Shown: piece by piece, positions 37,843 through 45,785 of the stretch | How the letters are laid out: every line of letters begins with the position of its first letter | Position numbering within the stretch: position 1 is the stretch's first letter | Assembly (NCBI RefSeq): GCF_000577895.1 | Contig: NZ_HG917868.1 | Coordinates: forward strand, 1,922,001-1,986,000 | DNA: 64,000 nucleotides | Direction: 5' to 3' | Source of the DNA: Clostridium bornimense | Lineage (GTDB): Bacteria > Bacillota > Clostridia > Clostridiales > Clostridiaceae | Translations under genes and position numbers: made by a program | Notes under the pieces: model-generated | What the model saw: only the letters and a program-made list of their open reading frames with translations | What the model was told of the DNA's origin: nothing | Databases searched by the model: none

Positions 37843-38116
37843 AATATTTATTAACCGAAAGTATTGTTCTTGCATTTGCTTATAATATAAGAAAACCACA
37901 TAATAAAATATAATTTAAGTTGAAGAAATTAACAGCTTTTGAATGTATAATATAGGTAGTCTGAATACCACATCGCTTTTACTGCAATGGTTTTATGTTA
38001 ATTCTTGTATTTTTGAAAGCTTAACTTCTCTATCATCTTTTCTCTTCTGAAGTTTATCAAATTTGGTTTTAAATTCTTTTTAAGTAAATCCTATTGATAT
38101 ACCATTAATAAAAAAT

Positions 38117-38159
38117 GGAGCTATCGCATTAACGAATAAAAATTCGTCGCGATATCCCC
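38117..38159. repeat. Structured dispersed repeat, copy A
   Basis: Nested hairpin: outer arms GGAGCTATCGC (38117-38127) and GCGATATCCCC (38149-38159), inner arms ACGAAT (38132-38137) and ATTCGT (38142-38147). Related sequences occur at 60347-60388 and, in part, at 61181-61199. Confidence 0.6.
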
Positions 38160-38285
38160 TTTCTTACATACAATAATAGATATGTTAATTGCTCTATTAA
38201 GACAAGTGTATAAGCATAGGTATAACGCATTATTTGCATAAAAAGTAGCATAGATTTTTTCTGCAATGTAATACGTAATTTTATA

Positions 38286-38426
38286 TTACTTTTCTTTTTT
38301 ATTTCTTACTGGAACAAATTCTGAAGTTGTATCATTAGGATCTATGTATATATAATCTCCATTACTATCCTTTCTTAATCCTAAAGAAGCCATTTTCTTC
38401 TTAGAGTTTTTATACTTACTTGTCAT
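38286..38426 (-). CDS. Small basic protein, 46 residues, unknown
   Basis: A short open frame starts MTSKYKNSKKKMASLGL and ends FVPVRNKKEK, with GAAAGGTG correctly spaced before its ATG. The composition (basic N- and C-termini around an acidic SNGDYIYIDPND middle) is protein-like rather than random. I do not recognise a family. It is isolated in a zone of decayed genes, so it may itself be a remnant. Confidence 0.45.
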   Translation of the reverse strand: MTSKYKNSKKKMASLGLRKDSNGDYIYIDPNDTTSEFVPVRNKKEK

Positions 38427-38836
38427 TTGAATCACCTTTCATTATATATTTTAATATAATTTATCTTATGTAGTTTTCTTAATTATTATGTTCCCATTAT
38501 TATGTACCTTATTATGTTAATTTATAGTTTCAATAGCAATATAATATTAAATAATAGTAAGCTAAATCAACCATATTTTTGCTATATTAGGTTACTCTTT
38601 TGTAATGACTTTTCTCTTTTCTATTTATTTTCTCAATTATTTCATCAACTAATTCTGAAAATTGTTCTTTTGTATTTGGATTCCCCTCTTCTAATTTATC
38701 TGAAACTTCCTTGTAAAAATACCCTCAGTAATTCTGGTTTCTTTCCAAATACAATAATTAATCAAAAATCGGTTAGAATAAATATATGATTAATTACTTA
38801 TCATAATAAAATATTAATAACACTGAGGTATTACAA

Positions 38837-40456
38837 ATGAAAAAAATCGTGAAATTTTATTCTATTTTATTATTTACTATAATCCTTTTGTTTACTTATC
38901 CAATAAATGCTTCACCCAATACGCACCTTATACTAGATTCTGATAATTCTTATATAAAAAACACTATAGTTCCTAAATCTCTTTATGTGATTTCAGAAAA
39001 CGATATGACTAATGCAGAAAAGACTATGATTGCAACACTTCAGGGAGGTATAGCTTCAAAATCTGAAACTCAGATTTATATTTTAAGTCCTAGTGAACCT
39101 GATTATGAAATATGGCTTAAAGATTTAAGAAAGAACTACAAAGTAAAATTAAATAAGGTTACTGATCCCTGGGTATTAATAGATAAATTCAAAAAATATA
39201 TAGATGGATATGTTCTATACAGCACTGTAAAAGAGCCTTCAATAAATAATGCTTGTACAATGGCTTCATTACATAATTCCATTGCTGTAGATGAATCTAT
39301 TGAACATACCATAAATAGTCATGGAATAAATAATTTGATAGAAGATTGCAGAAATACTGATAAATATTGGGCATTTAATAATCTTTGGAATTCTGGTTTA
39401 AATCATTCTACAGTAATCGAACTGCCTAGCGATAAATTTATGCCATTAAGAGATTATGCAATTCTCTCCAAATCATTAATATTTTACGAAGAAGATGTAA
39501 AAGATAGTTCATTTAGAGAAAAGATTTTCAGCTCTATGGATGAAGGAGGAAGAATATTAGGTTGGGGACCCGATGAACACACAAATGTATCAATTTCTTC
39601 AAAATATGGAATAGATATGATTGCCGCTGACTGGTCCTACAATCTTTCTGTATTAAGTTCATATAAATGTAGTCCTCAAAGTCAAAAGATTGATAATAAT
39701 TTAAAAGAAGAAGATGGAGTCCATTATGTTACATTTATTATGTCTGATGGTGATAATATGCAATGGCTACTTGGAAGCAATTTCACCATGAAAAATTGGT
39801 TTGGCTCACCTTATAGAGGAAATTTCAATTTAGGATGGTCTATAAGCCCATCCATATATAACTTAGCCCCTACAGTTTTTGATAAATATTATCATTGTGC
39901 ACATTCATCAAAATATAAAGACTATTTCGTAGTACCACCTTCTGGAAATGGATATATGTATCCCAGTAAATATCCTTATGAAAAATTAGGTGATTATACA
40001 AAAAAACTCAATGATTATATGGCTGAAGTTGATCAAAAATATGTATTAATCCTGGATGATGATGCTTTTTATAAAAAAGATTTATGGGATAAATATACTT
40101 GTAACTCTAATATATATGCATTATTATATCTTAATTATGATAAAAATAATGCTTATGACGGTAAGATAATCTGGTCAAATAATAAACCTATTATTTCCTG
40201 TCGTGATTTACTTTGGAGCGGATTAGAAGATGAAGATCAACTTATTACTAATATTAATACTAGAATAAATTATGGTTATACCAATATTAAAGATCCAAAT
40301 TCCTATACATTTGTATATGTTCATGTATGGAGTAATACTATGGATAATGTTAATGATGTTATAAATAAATTAAATAAGAATTCAAAAGTAAGAATTGTAT
40401 CTCCAGATACTTTTATAAAATTAATAATAAACAATGTACCCCATGTTGATACTTAA
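38837..40456 (+). CDS. Secreted GxGYxYP-family putative glycoside hydrolase
   Basis: 539 residues with an N-terminal signal peptide (about 1-25, ending near INASPN). The family-naming motif appears as PPSGNGYMYPSKYP near residue 375; YVTFIMSDGDNMQWLLGS near 300 and LGWSISPS are other conserved points, the acidic SDGDN pair being a likely active-site element. An N-terminal domain (30-260) and a catalytic-like barrel follow each other, as in the family. Activity of these proteins is not well defined. The gene has its own surroundings, not an operon. A hairpin near 40488-40510 may end its transcript. Confidence 0.78.
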   Translation: MKKIVKFYSILLFTIILLFTYPINASPNTHLILDSDNSYIKNTIVPKSLYVISENDMTNAEKTMIATLQGGIASKSETQIYILSPSEPDYEIWLKDLRKNYKVKLNKVTDPWVLIDKFKKYIDGYVLYSTVKEPSINNACTMASLHNSIAVDESIEHTINSHGINNLIEDCRNTDKYWAFNNLWNSGLNHSTVIELPSDKFMPLRDYAILSKSLIFYEEDVKDSSFREKIFSSMDEGGRILGWGPDEHTNVSISSKYGIDMIAADWSYNLSVLSSYKCSPQSQKIDNNLKEEDGVHYVTFIMSDGDNMQWLLGSNFTMKNWFGSPYRGNFNLGWSISPSIYNLAPTVFDKYYHCAHSSKYKDYFVVPPSGNGYMYPSKYPYEKLGDYTKKLNDYMAEVDQKYVLILDDDAFYKKDLWDKYTCNSNIYALLYLNYDKNNAYDGKIIWSNNKPIISCRDLLWSGLEDEDQLITNINTRINYGYTNIKDPNSYTFVYVHVWSNTMDNVNDVINKLNKNSKVRIVSPDTFIKLIINNVPHVDT

Positions 40457-40617
40457 ACTTATATATTTTTTTAGTGACAATTCGTCTTATATAAAAAGCT
40501 TTTATATAAAATATTATATCTATCAACTTTACCTATCTCTCATAAATTTTATTCTTATTTATTTTACAATTTAATTGCCTTATTTTAACCTAAATAAACT
40601 TTTCTTTAACTAAAATA

Positions 40618-40653
40618 AACCCACGAAAATCAAAATTATGATTTTCGTGGGTT
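40618..40653 (-). terminator. Strong hairpin beside a tmRNA 3'-end copy (original ssrA terminator?)
   Basis: Perfect 14-bp arms AACCCACGAAAATC (40618-40631) and GATTTTCGTGGGTT (40640-40653). Immediately after it, with three bases between, stands TGGTGGAGGCGA, the same arrangement as at the real ssrA 3' end (45271-45312). Confidence 0.75.
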
Positions 40654-40656
40654 TTG

Positions 40657-40668
40657 TGGTGGAGGCGA
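40657..40668. repeat. 12-bp attachment-site-like repeat, left copy
   Basis: TGGTGGAGGCGA is identical to the first 12 bases on the plus strand of the ssrA gene (its CCA end) at 45301-45312. Together they bracket about 4.6 kb. Confidence 0.6.
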
Positions 40669-40850
40669 GGCGTGACTATTAGTACCCTCGACTATTTCTA
40701 TTTAAAAACTGATTTTACATCAATTCCACCTAATAAGAAATATTTTTTATCATTTTCAAAACATATTTCTGATAAACTATTATTAGATGGTATATCGAGC
40801 TATATACATTTCAAATATTAATCTTACACTTTTAGATTCTCTTTCATTTA

Positions 40851-41072
40851 TTACATCTTTCTTTTATATTTAGTAGTATCCTTAATAATTTGCTGAAAGC
40901 CTAGTCTTCTATCAGTAGTAGCTGACTTAGCTTTATCCTGATAAACCTTTACTATTTCATATCCCTTAGCATAACCAAATTCCTTTATGGCTCTTATTTG
41001 AGTTTCTAAGCTTTCATCCCTCTGATTATCAGAAATATACCTTATATATGCGCAAGCCTTTCTTTCTAGACA
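40851..41072 (-). pseudogene. Serine recombinase, N-terminal fragment
   Basis: An open stretch without a start codon encodes KACAYIRYISDNQRDESLE, then TQIRAIKEFGYAKGYEIV and YQDKAKSATTDRRLGFQQII, ending KYKRKM-stop. This is the N-terminal resolvase domain of a serine site-specific recombinase, with the catalytic serine (YIS) and SLETQI helix recognisable. The remaining several hundred residues are gone and the N-terminus is interrupted by a stop. It sits next to the left att-like repeat, as an integrase relic would. Confidence 0.75.
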
Positions 41073-41127
41073 AAACTAAATTAATTTTTATCACAAAAAA
41101 TCTTATCCACCTTAGCCACTTATCCCC

Positions 41128-41830
41128 CTAATTACTAAAAGTATATTTAACTTCTTCCTTTGGTAATTTTGAGTAATCTATTTTAAAGTCCCTTAAATAC
41201 AGAGTACCTGCAATTTTCTTATAAGTTAGCTCACTATTTAAATTAATTTTAGTAGAGTTATTTAAAGCTCTCCAAAATCTTTGTGGTGAATCAGTGCCTC
41301 TTACCGAGATACCTTCACCCTCTATCCAAGACTTATATGCATCTAGTATAGCTTTCTTAGTTTCACTACTACCTTCTTCATACACAAGGACTTCATTTAA
41401 GTAAGCTTCTACTGGATTTTGTTCTTCCTTGTAATCATTAGTTACTTTTTCTATAGCTTTACTTTCGGTAAAGTTATAATCATTATTGATAAGTCTCTCT
41501 GCTCCTTCAAGACACCAATTAAGCACACCACTTAATTCAGTGCATACCTTTTCTTTTAATTTCTTATCAATATCTTCTGGTTTAAATACTCTATTAAATG
41601 GAACTATAAGAATTTTTCTATAATACTCATGAGTATTATCTAACGTATCTGGTAATGTATTTAATAAAAATATTAACTTAATTGTAGACTTATAATTGAT
41701 AAATTGTTTAATTTTTCTTAAATTGTTTAAATCTTCTTAAAATGTTTATTGTATCTCCACTTATTAATGCTTTAATATTTTCATTATTAATAGCTTCCTT
41801 GTAAACTTCATTATTTTTCTTTAAAATAGA
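41128..41830 (-). pseudogene. Phage/plasmid P4-type primase-helicase, C-terminal relic with frameshift
   Basis: The minus strand encodes ALISGDTINILRRF, then FINYKSTIKLIFLLNTLPD, then VLNWCLEGAERL, then DSPQRFWRALN, in the order of the C-terminal half of P4-family primases. The first part is in a different frame from the rest. The cause is visible: a 19-bp tandem duplication (41701-41719 and 41720-41738, two mismatches) shifts the frame. Upstream Walker motifs are missing. The longest open part starts at GTG 41526 but that is an internal valine. Confidence 0.75.
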
Positions 41831-41942
41831 ATATGTACAAAATAAAAAAGTATAAACATATAGATGAAACATGAATATTGTAAATTAGCTTATTCCACTC
41901 TATACTATACTATTAATTTTATAGATACATGTTTTAAGTTTT

Positions 41943-42021
41943 CATATTGTTTCATAATATCTCTCCTTTCAAACAAAATAGCCAATAGATTAACCATAAA
42001 GCCTAAGGTTAATCTACTGGC
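41943..42021 (-). other. Short leader-like ORF and hairpin
   Basis: GAAAGGAGAG at 41963-41972 precedes an ATG at 41957 for a 16-codon frame (MKQYENLKHVSIKLIV) that stops at once; probably the intact start of a gene whose body is lost. A hairpin (41981-41995 with 42007-42021, GCCAATAGATTAACC/GGTTAATCTACTGGC) upstream of it could terminate transcripts from the sortase relic. Confidence 0.4.
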
Positions 42022-42159
42022 TCTAATAATTATTCATTCCGTCGAACAAATAATTGCGCTTATTAATTTATAAACTTACACTACCAAATATGTTTAAATC
42101 TATTAATTTGAAAATATAGATAAAATATAGATAAAATTTATAAAATAAATATACTATAC

Positions 42160-42455
42160 TTATTTCAAAAGTTTACCATGAATCACTAATCTTGCATCAT
42201 CAAATTCATAAGAACAAGTTGACAATGTTATTATTTTATCATCTTCACATAAATCTATTTCACTCTTAAACATAGACTTATTTTTTATTTTTTCTAATGA
42301 ATCATCTTTAGAACTACTTTTCAATTGATAACCTACGGTCTGTGTTACTTCCACACCTTCATTTCCATCTGCTAATTGATTTTTATTGTATAACAATAAG
42401 CTACACTATTAGAAATCATAGCAGTTATTAATATTCCTGTTATTACTCTTTTCAT
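42160..42455 (-). pseudogene. Class B sortase relic with internal deletion
   Basis: The N-terminus MKRVITGILITAMISNSVAY (ATG 42455) is a signal anchor as in SrtB proteins; it runs into a stop. In another frame the C-terminal third is intact: IKNKSMFKSEIDL then IITLSTCSYEFDDARLVIHG, which holds the catalytic Cys (TLSTC) and Arg. The central region with the catalytic His is missing. Sortase B proteins are about 220-250 residues, so well over 100 residues are lost. The neighbouring BspA-type protein carries a sortase signal. Confidence 0.72.
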
Positions 42456-42638
42456 TAGCTTTATCTATTTTGATTCATCATTATATTCATTTATGACTAA
42501 ACCTCCCAAGATATTATTATAAAAATAAATCTATCTATAGGAGGTTTATTAATCTAGTTGTTTGTTTTGTTAAATTTACACCTTTATTCAGAATATTTTT
42601 TTATATTTAATTTTAATTATTATATTATATAAGATTTT

Positions 42639-44828
42639 TTAGTTGTTTTTCTTTCTATTATTTATAAATATACCTAATAGTGATGTTAATCCTAATCCTA
42701 TATATCCTAATACTCCAGCATCTCCTGTTTTTGGAGCTTCATTATCTTCATTTGGCTTTATATCTGAATCGATTCCATTAGTTGATTCTTGACTCCCCTC
42801 TATTTCTGGTACTACTACAATTCCATCTGGATTTACAGTACTTCCTCCTGGTGAAGTAATACTTTCATCTGGATTCATAGTACTTTCTGTCTCCCATTTA
42901 GCATAATAAACTTGATTTAACTTATCTAAAGCAGAAGTTGTATTTCCTGTTGTTGGTTTAAATTCCCATGAAATAAATTCATATCCATCTCTTATTGGTT
43001 TTGGTGCTATTACTAACTTATCATTTATTTCTTTTTCTATAGTAGCATCATCAAGACCTTCTATTACATTTATTTTTAAATCCGAATAAACTTTTTCACC
43101 ATTTTCAAATTCTCCACCATTTGCATCTAATGTTAGACCTACTGGTAAACAAAAGTCTGCTATATAATCATAATTTTTTAACTTAGAATCTTTAGTAACA
43201 ATTAGTAACTCTTTAGCATCATTTGATGAGTTATTTTCAATAATCACTCCATTAGACTCAACCGTAACATTTTTTGCAAACATATATTTCATATTATTTT
43301 CTGTAACTTTATCTAAATTAAAACTAGATAAATCTAAAACAGTAATATTATCTAAATTAGCAAACATTGCCTTCATATTTGTTACTTGTGATGTATCAAA
43401 ATTACTTAAATCTAAATTGTCTAATCCAGTATTACAAAACATATATGACATATCTGATACTGATGATGTTATAAACTTATCACCAAATTTTATGTTTTTT
43501 AGGTTTTCAGTATTACGGAACATTCCTTGCATATTTGCTACTTGTGACGTATCAAAGTTGCTTAAGTCCAAGCTAACTACTGCAGTATCACTAAACATAT
43601 ATGACATATCTATTACTTGTGATGTATCAAAGTTACTTAAATTTAAATTTACTAAAGAAGTACAATCTTTAAACATATTATTCATCTTAGTTACTTGTGA
43701 CGTATTAAAACTGCTTAAATTTAAATCTTTTAAAGAATTACATCCTATAAATAGATTTGTCATACTAGTTACTTTCTCAGTATTAAAACTACTTAAATCT
43801 AAACTGATTAAAGAACTACATCCTCTAAACATATTATCCATACTAATTACTTGTTCCGTATTAAAACTGTTTAAATTTAAACTTGTTAAAGTATTACATT
43901 CATTGAACATATATCTCATATTAGTTACTTTTTCTGTACTAAAACTACTTAAATCTAAACTTGTTAAAGAGTTACAACCATCGAACATATATGATATATT
44001 AGTTACTTGCGCCGTATTAAACCTACTTAAATCTAAACTTGTTAAAGAACTACATCCTTTAAACATGCTATTCATATCTGTTGTTTGAGAAGTAGTAAAT
44101 TTATCACCAAATTTTACACTTGTTAAAGAACTACATCCTTTAAACATATGAGACATATCCTTTACTGCTGAAGTATTTAGTAGGCTTAAATCTATACTTA
44201 CTAAAGAACTACACCCATTAAACATACTATTCATATTAGTTATAGTAGAAGTAGTAAATGTATCACCAAATTTTACACTTATTAAAGAACTACATCCACT
44301 AAACATATTATTCATTTTAATTACTGTTGAAGAAGCATCTAATCCGCTTAAATCTACACTTTCAAGTGCTGTATAATCTTTAAATATAGATTCTGATATA
44401 TTGCTAGCTACTTGTACTTTTTTTTCATTTTTTTCTTGGAATGTTAAATTAGTTATTGTAGATTTTATCCCCGAAAAACAACTCATTGTTCCTATCTTAA
44501 CTTGTTTACCATTAATTTCTCCTGGTATAACAATATCTGTATTTGTACCATTGTATTTATTTAAAATTATATCCTTACTATACTCTTTATACTCCCAATT
44601 GCTTAAATCAAAAGTATCCACTGTTGTTTGTTTATTTATTTCTTGAGAAGCTACTTCTTGTTCAAGATCTTCTTTTCCAACGCTACTACTAACTACATTT
44701 ACTTCCCTATCTAATTCCATTGCATTAGATAAAATAGATACATCAGATGTAACTAAGATAAGTGTTAATGCAGTAGCAGTTCCAATATTTTTTAATTGTT
44801 GCTTCTTTTTATCATTTGTTTTTCCCAT
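42639..44828 (-). CDS. BspA-type leucine-rich-repeat surface protein with sortase signal
   Basis: 729 residues. A signal segment (about 15-35) leads to a variable N-terminal part, then roughly 14-16 repeats of about 24 residues with the pattern LDLSSFNTSQVTNMxxMFxGCxSL (about 130-510), the DUF285/BspA-like LRR. Next comes an InlB B-repeat-type domain (LTLDANGGEF... YYAKWE) and a C-terminal cell-wall sorting signal EAPKTGDAG, hydrophobic span and RKKNN tail; APKTG is an LPXTG variant. The protein is intact and probably displayed on the wall by a sortase encoded elsewhere, since the one next to it is broken. Likely role adhesion. Confidence 0.88.
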   Translation of the reverse strand: MGKTNDKKKQQLKNIGTATALTLILVTSDVSILSNAMELDREVNVVSSSVGKEDLEQEVASQEINKQTTVDTFDLSNWEYKEYSKDIILNKYNGTNTDIVIPGEINGKQVKIGTMSCFSGIKSTITNLTFQEKNEKKVQVASNISESIFKDYTALESVDLSGLDASSTVIKMNNMFSGCSSLISVKFGDTFTTSTITNMNSMFNGCSSLVSIDLSLLNTSAVKDMSHMFKGCSSLTSVKFGDKFTTSQTTDMNSMFKGCSSLTSLDLSRFNTAQVTNISYMFDGCNSLTSLDLSSFSTEKVTNMRYMFNECNTLTSLNLNSFNTEQVISMDNMFRGCSSLISLDLSSFNTEKVTSMTNLFIGCNSLKDLNLSSFNTSQVTKMNNMFKDCTSLVNLNLSNFDTSQVIDMSYMFSDTAVVSLDLSNFDTSQVANMQGMFRNTENLKNIKFGDKFITSSVSDMSYMFCNTGLDNLDLSNFDTSQVTNMKAMFANLDNITVLDLSSFNLDKVTENNMKYMFAKNVTVESNGVIIENNSSNDAKELLIVTKDSKLKNYDYIADFCLPVGLTLDANGGEFENGEKVYSDLKINVIEGLDDATIEKEINDKLVIAPKPIRDGYEFISWEFKPTTGNTTSALDKLNQVYYAKWETESTMNPDESITSPGGSTVNPDGIVVVPEIEGSQESTNGIDSDIKPNEDNEAPKTGDAGVLGYIGLGLTSLLGIFINNRKKNN

Positions 44829-45270
44829 TTATATATTTTCCTCCAAAATAATATATTTTTATATTAAAAAAATAAGAATTATAATTTTTCAATATAAATT
44901 CTGGCCCTACTATCAAGCTCTGTTATTTTATAATATTTCGATTTTTATTGTCAATACAACCTTTACATTATGATTATATTCCCAGTTTTCTTTTTATTTG
45001 ATATAATTTCTTAAATATAACGCAAAAATATTTTTAACTCATGTTGAAATTAACAGAAAACTCTCTTTATAGTTAAGAAAATTTTTGAATAATCTTGTAA
45101 AAAGAAATTTTTATACCTAACTTTAATTTAATTATTCCAACTAAAAATAGGAAAGCACAATTAATATTAACAAGATACAAAGATGTAATACCTAGAAATG
45201 GTAGATATTCTGAATAAATGCTTAAAGTTAAAATGGAGTTTCATAATAAATTTATGCCTATAAAGTAAAA
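44829..45270. other. Intergenic region between the LRR gene and ssrA
   Basis: 442 AT-rich bases. A plus-strand frame at 45101-45217 reads NRKAQLILTRYKDVIPRNG and ends YSE-stop, without a start; it may be a fragment of a lost island gene. Otherwise only the promoter region of the LRR gene is expected here. Confidence 0.35.
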
Positions 45271-45298
45271 AAATCCACGACATTTCTGTCGTGGATTT
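45271..45298 (-). terminator. ssrA terminator
   Basis: AAATCCACGAC (45271-45281) and GTCGTGGATTT (45288-45298) form a perfect hairpin followed on the minus strand by A/T-rich sequence, two bases beyond the encoded CCA end of tmRNA. Confidence 0.88.
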
Positions 45299-45300
45299 TT

Positions 45301-45312
45301 TGGTGGAGGCGA
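45301..45312. repeat. 12-bp attachment-site-like repeat, right copy (inside ssrA)
   Basis: TGGTGGAGGCGA, identical to 40657-40668. tmRNA 3' ends are classical integration sites of genomic islands. Confidence 0.6.
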
Positions 45313-45651
45313 CGGGAATCGAACCCGTGTCCGAAAGCTGACACCCATAAGCATCTCCGAGCGCAGTTGATATTTTAAATTTCCCTTAGTAGACGCCTAC
45401 CAACAGGCTTCTACTTCGGTAGCTTCATAAAATCCCGTTCCGCTGTCAAAGCTTTCAGCGGCTCGTTTCCCTACAAAATCGACGCCTTATCCCGGACCGT
45501 AGGCCTTCCAAGTAAGACGGCTGCTGTTAATTAAGCAGCTAAAGCGTAATTTTCGTCAATTAATTTTAATTCCCAGTTTTTTAACGCGGGTCCAGGGCCC
45601 TCGGCTCGCTTCTCATGAATCCCATACCCCCGTCGAAACCATTGCGCCCCC
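45301..45651 (-). ncRNA. ssrA: Transfer-messenger RNA (tmRNA)
   Basis: Rescues stalled ribosomes. The 5' end GGGGGCG pairs with 3' CGCCTCC before ACCA (acceptor stem with one G-U), and the T-arm GGGTTCGATTCCC with its TTCGA is intact. Mature length 351 bases with the CCA encoded. The tag reading frame ends DENYALAA then TAA (45531-45557 on the minus strand), the normal bacterial degradation tag ending. The resume codon is not certain: residues before it in frame read ELKLI, rather than the common A or AN. The gene is intact although its 3' flank looks like an island insertion site. Confidence 0.96.
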
Positions 45652-45785
45652 ATGTTATAAGGACATTGACTTTAGGTATGTTCATTACGCATTCACCTTT
45701 AAAATATTCAGTTTTCATAAGACAATTATCATTGTACATCAGAGGCAAAAATTAATCAATAGTAATTTTTGCCTCCAACACTAAT

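Larger units (their letters stand above)
37843..38836. other. Gene-poor decay zone with coding fragments
   Basis: Almost 1 kb holding only fragments and one small gene. On the minus strand 37993-38079 reads KEFKTKFDKLQKRKDDRE and ends in a stop; 38587-38727 reads EVSDKLEEGNPNTKEQFSEL and ends YKRVT-stop, with a further in-sense stretch (FGKKPELLRVFLQ) in another frame just upstream. Both look like the C-terminal ends of degraded genes, families unknown. A structured repeat lies at 38117-38159. Confidence 0.45.

Noticed and set aside
38502-38789. 95-codon plus-strand frame in the decay zone
   Set aside because: Low-complexity Phe/Leu/Asn sequence, no proper ribosome binding site; the minus strand there shows more convincing coding fragments.
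40657-40700. A second tmRNA or tRNA gene at the left repeat
   Set aside because: Only 12 bases match the ssrA 3' end; no T-arm or acceptor partner follows.
43417-44088. 223-codon plus-strand frame
   Set aside because: Periodic antisense shadow of the LRR repeats of the surface protein.
42960-44400. Regular repeats that might suggest a CRISPR array
   Set aside because: The repeats are imperfect, about 72 bases long and in frame; they encode the LRR units.
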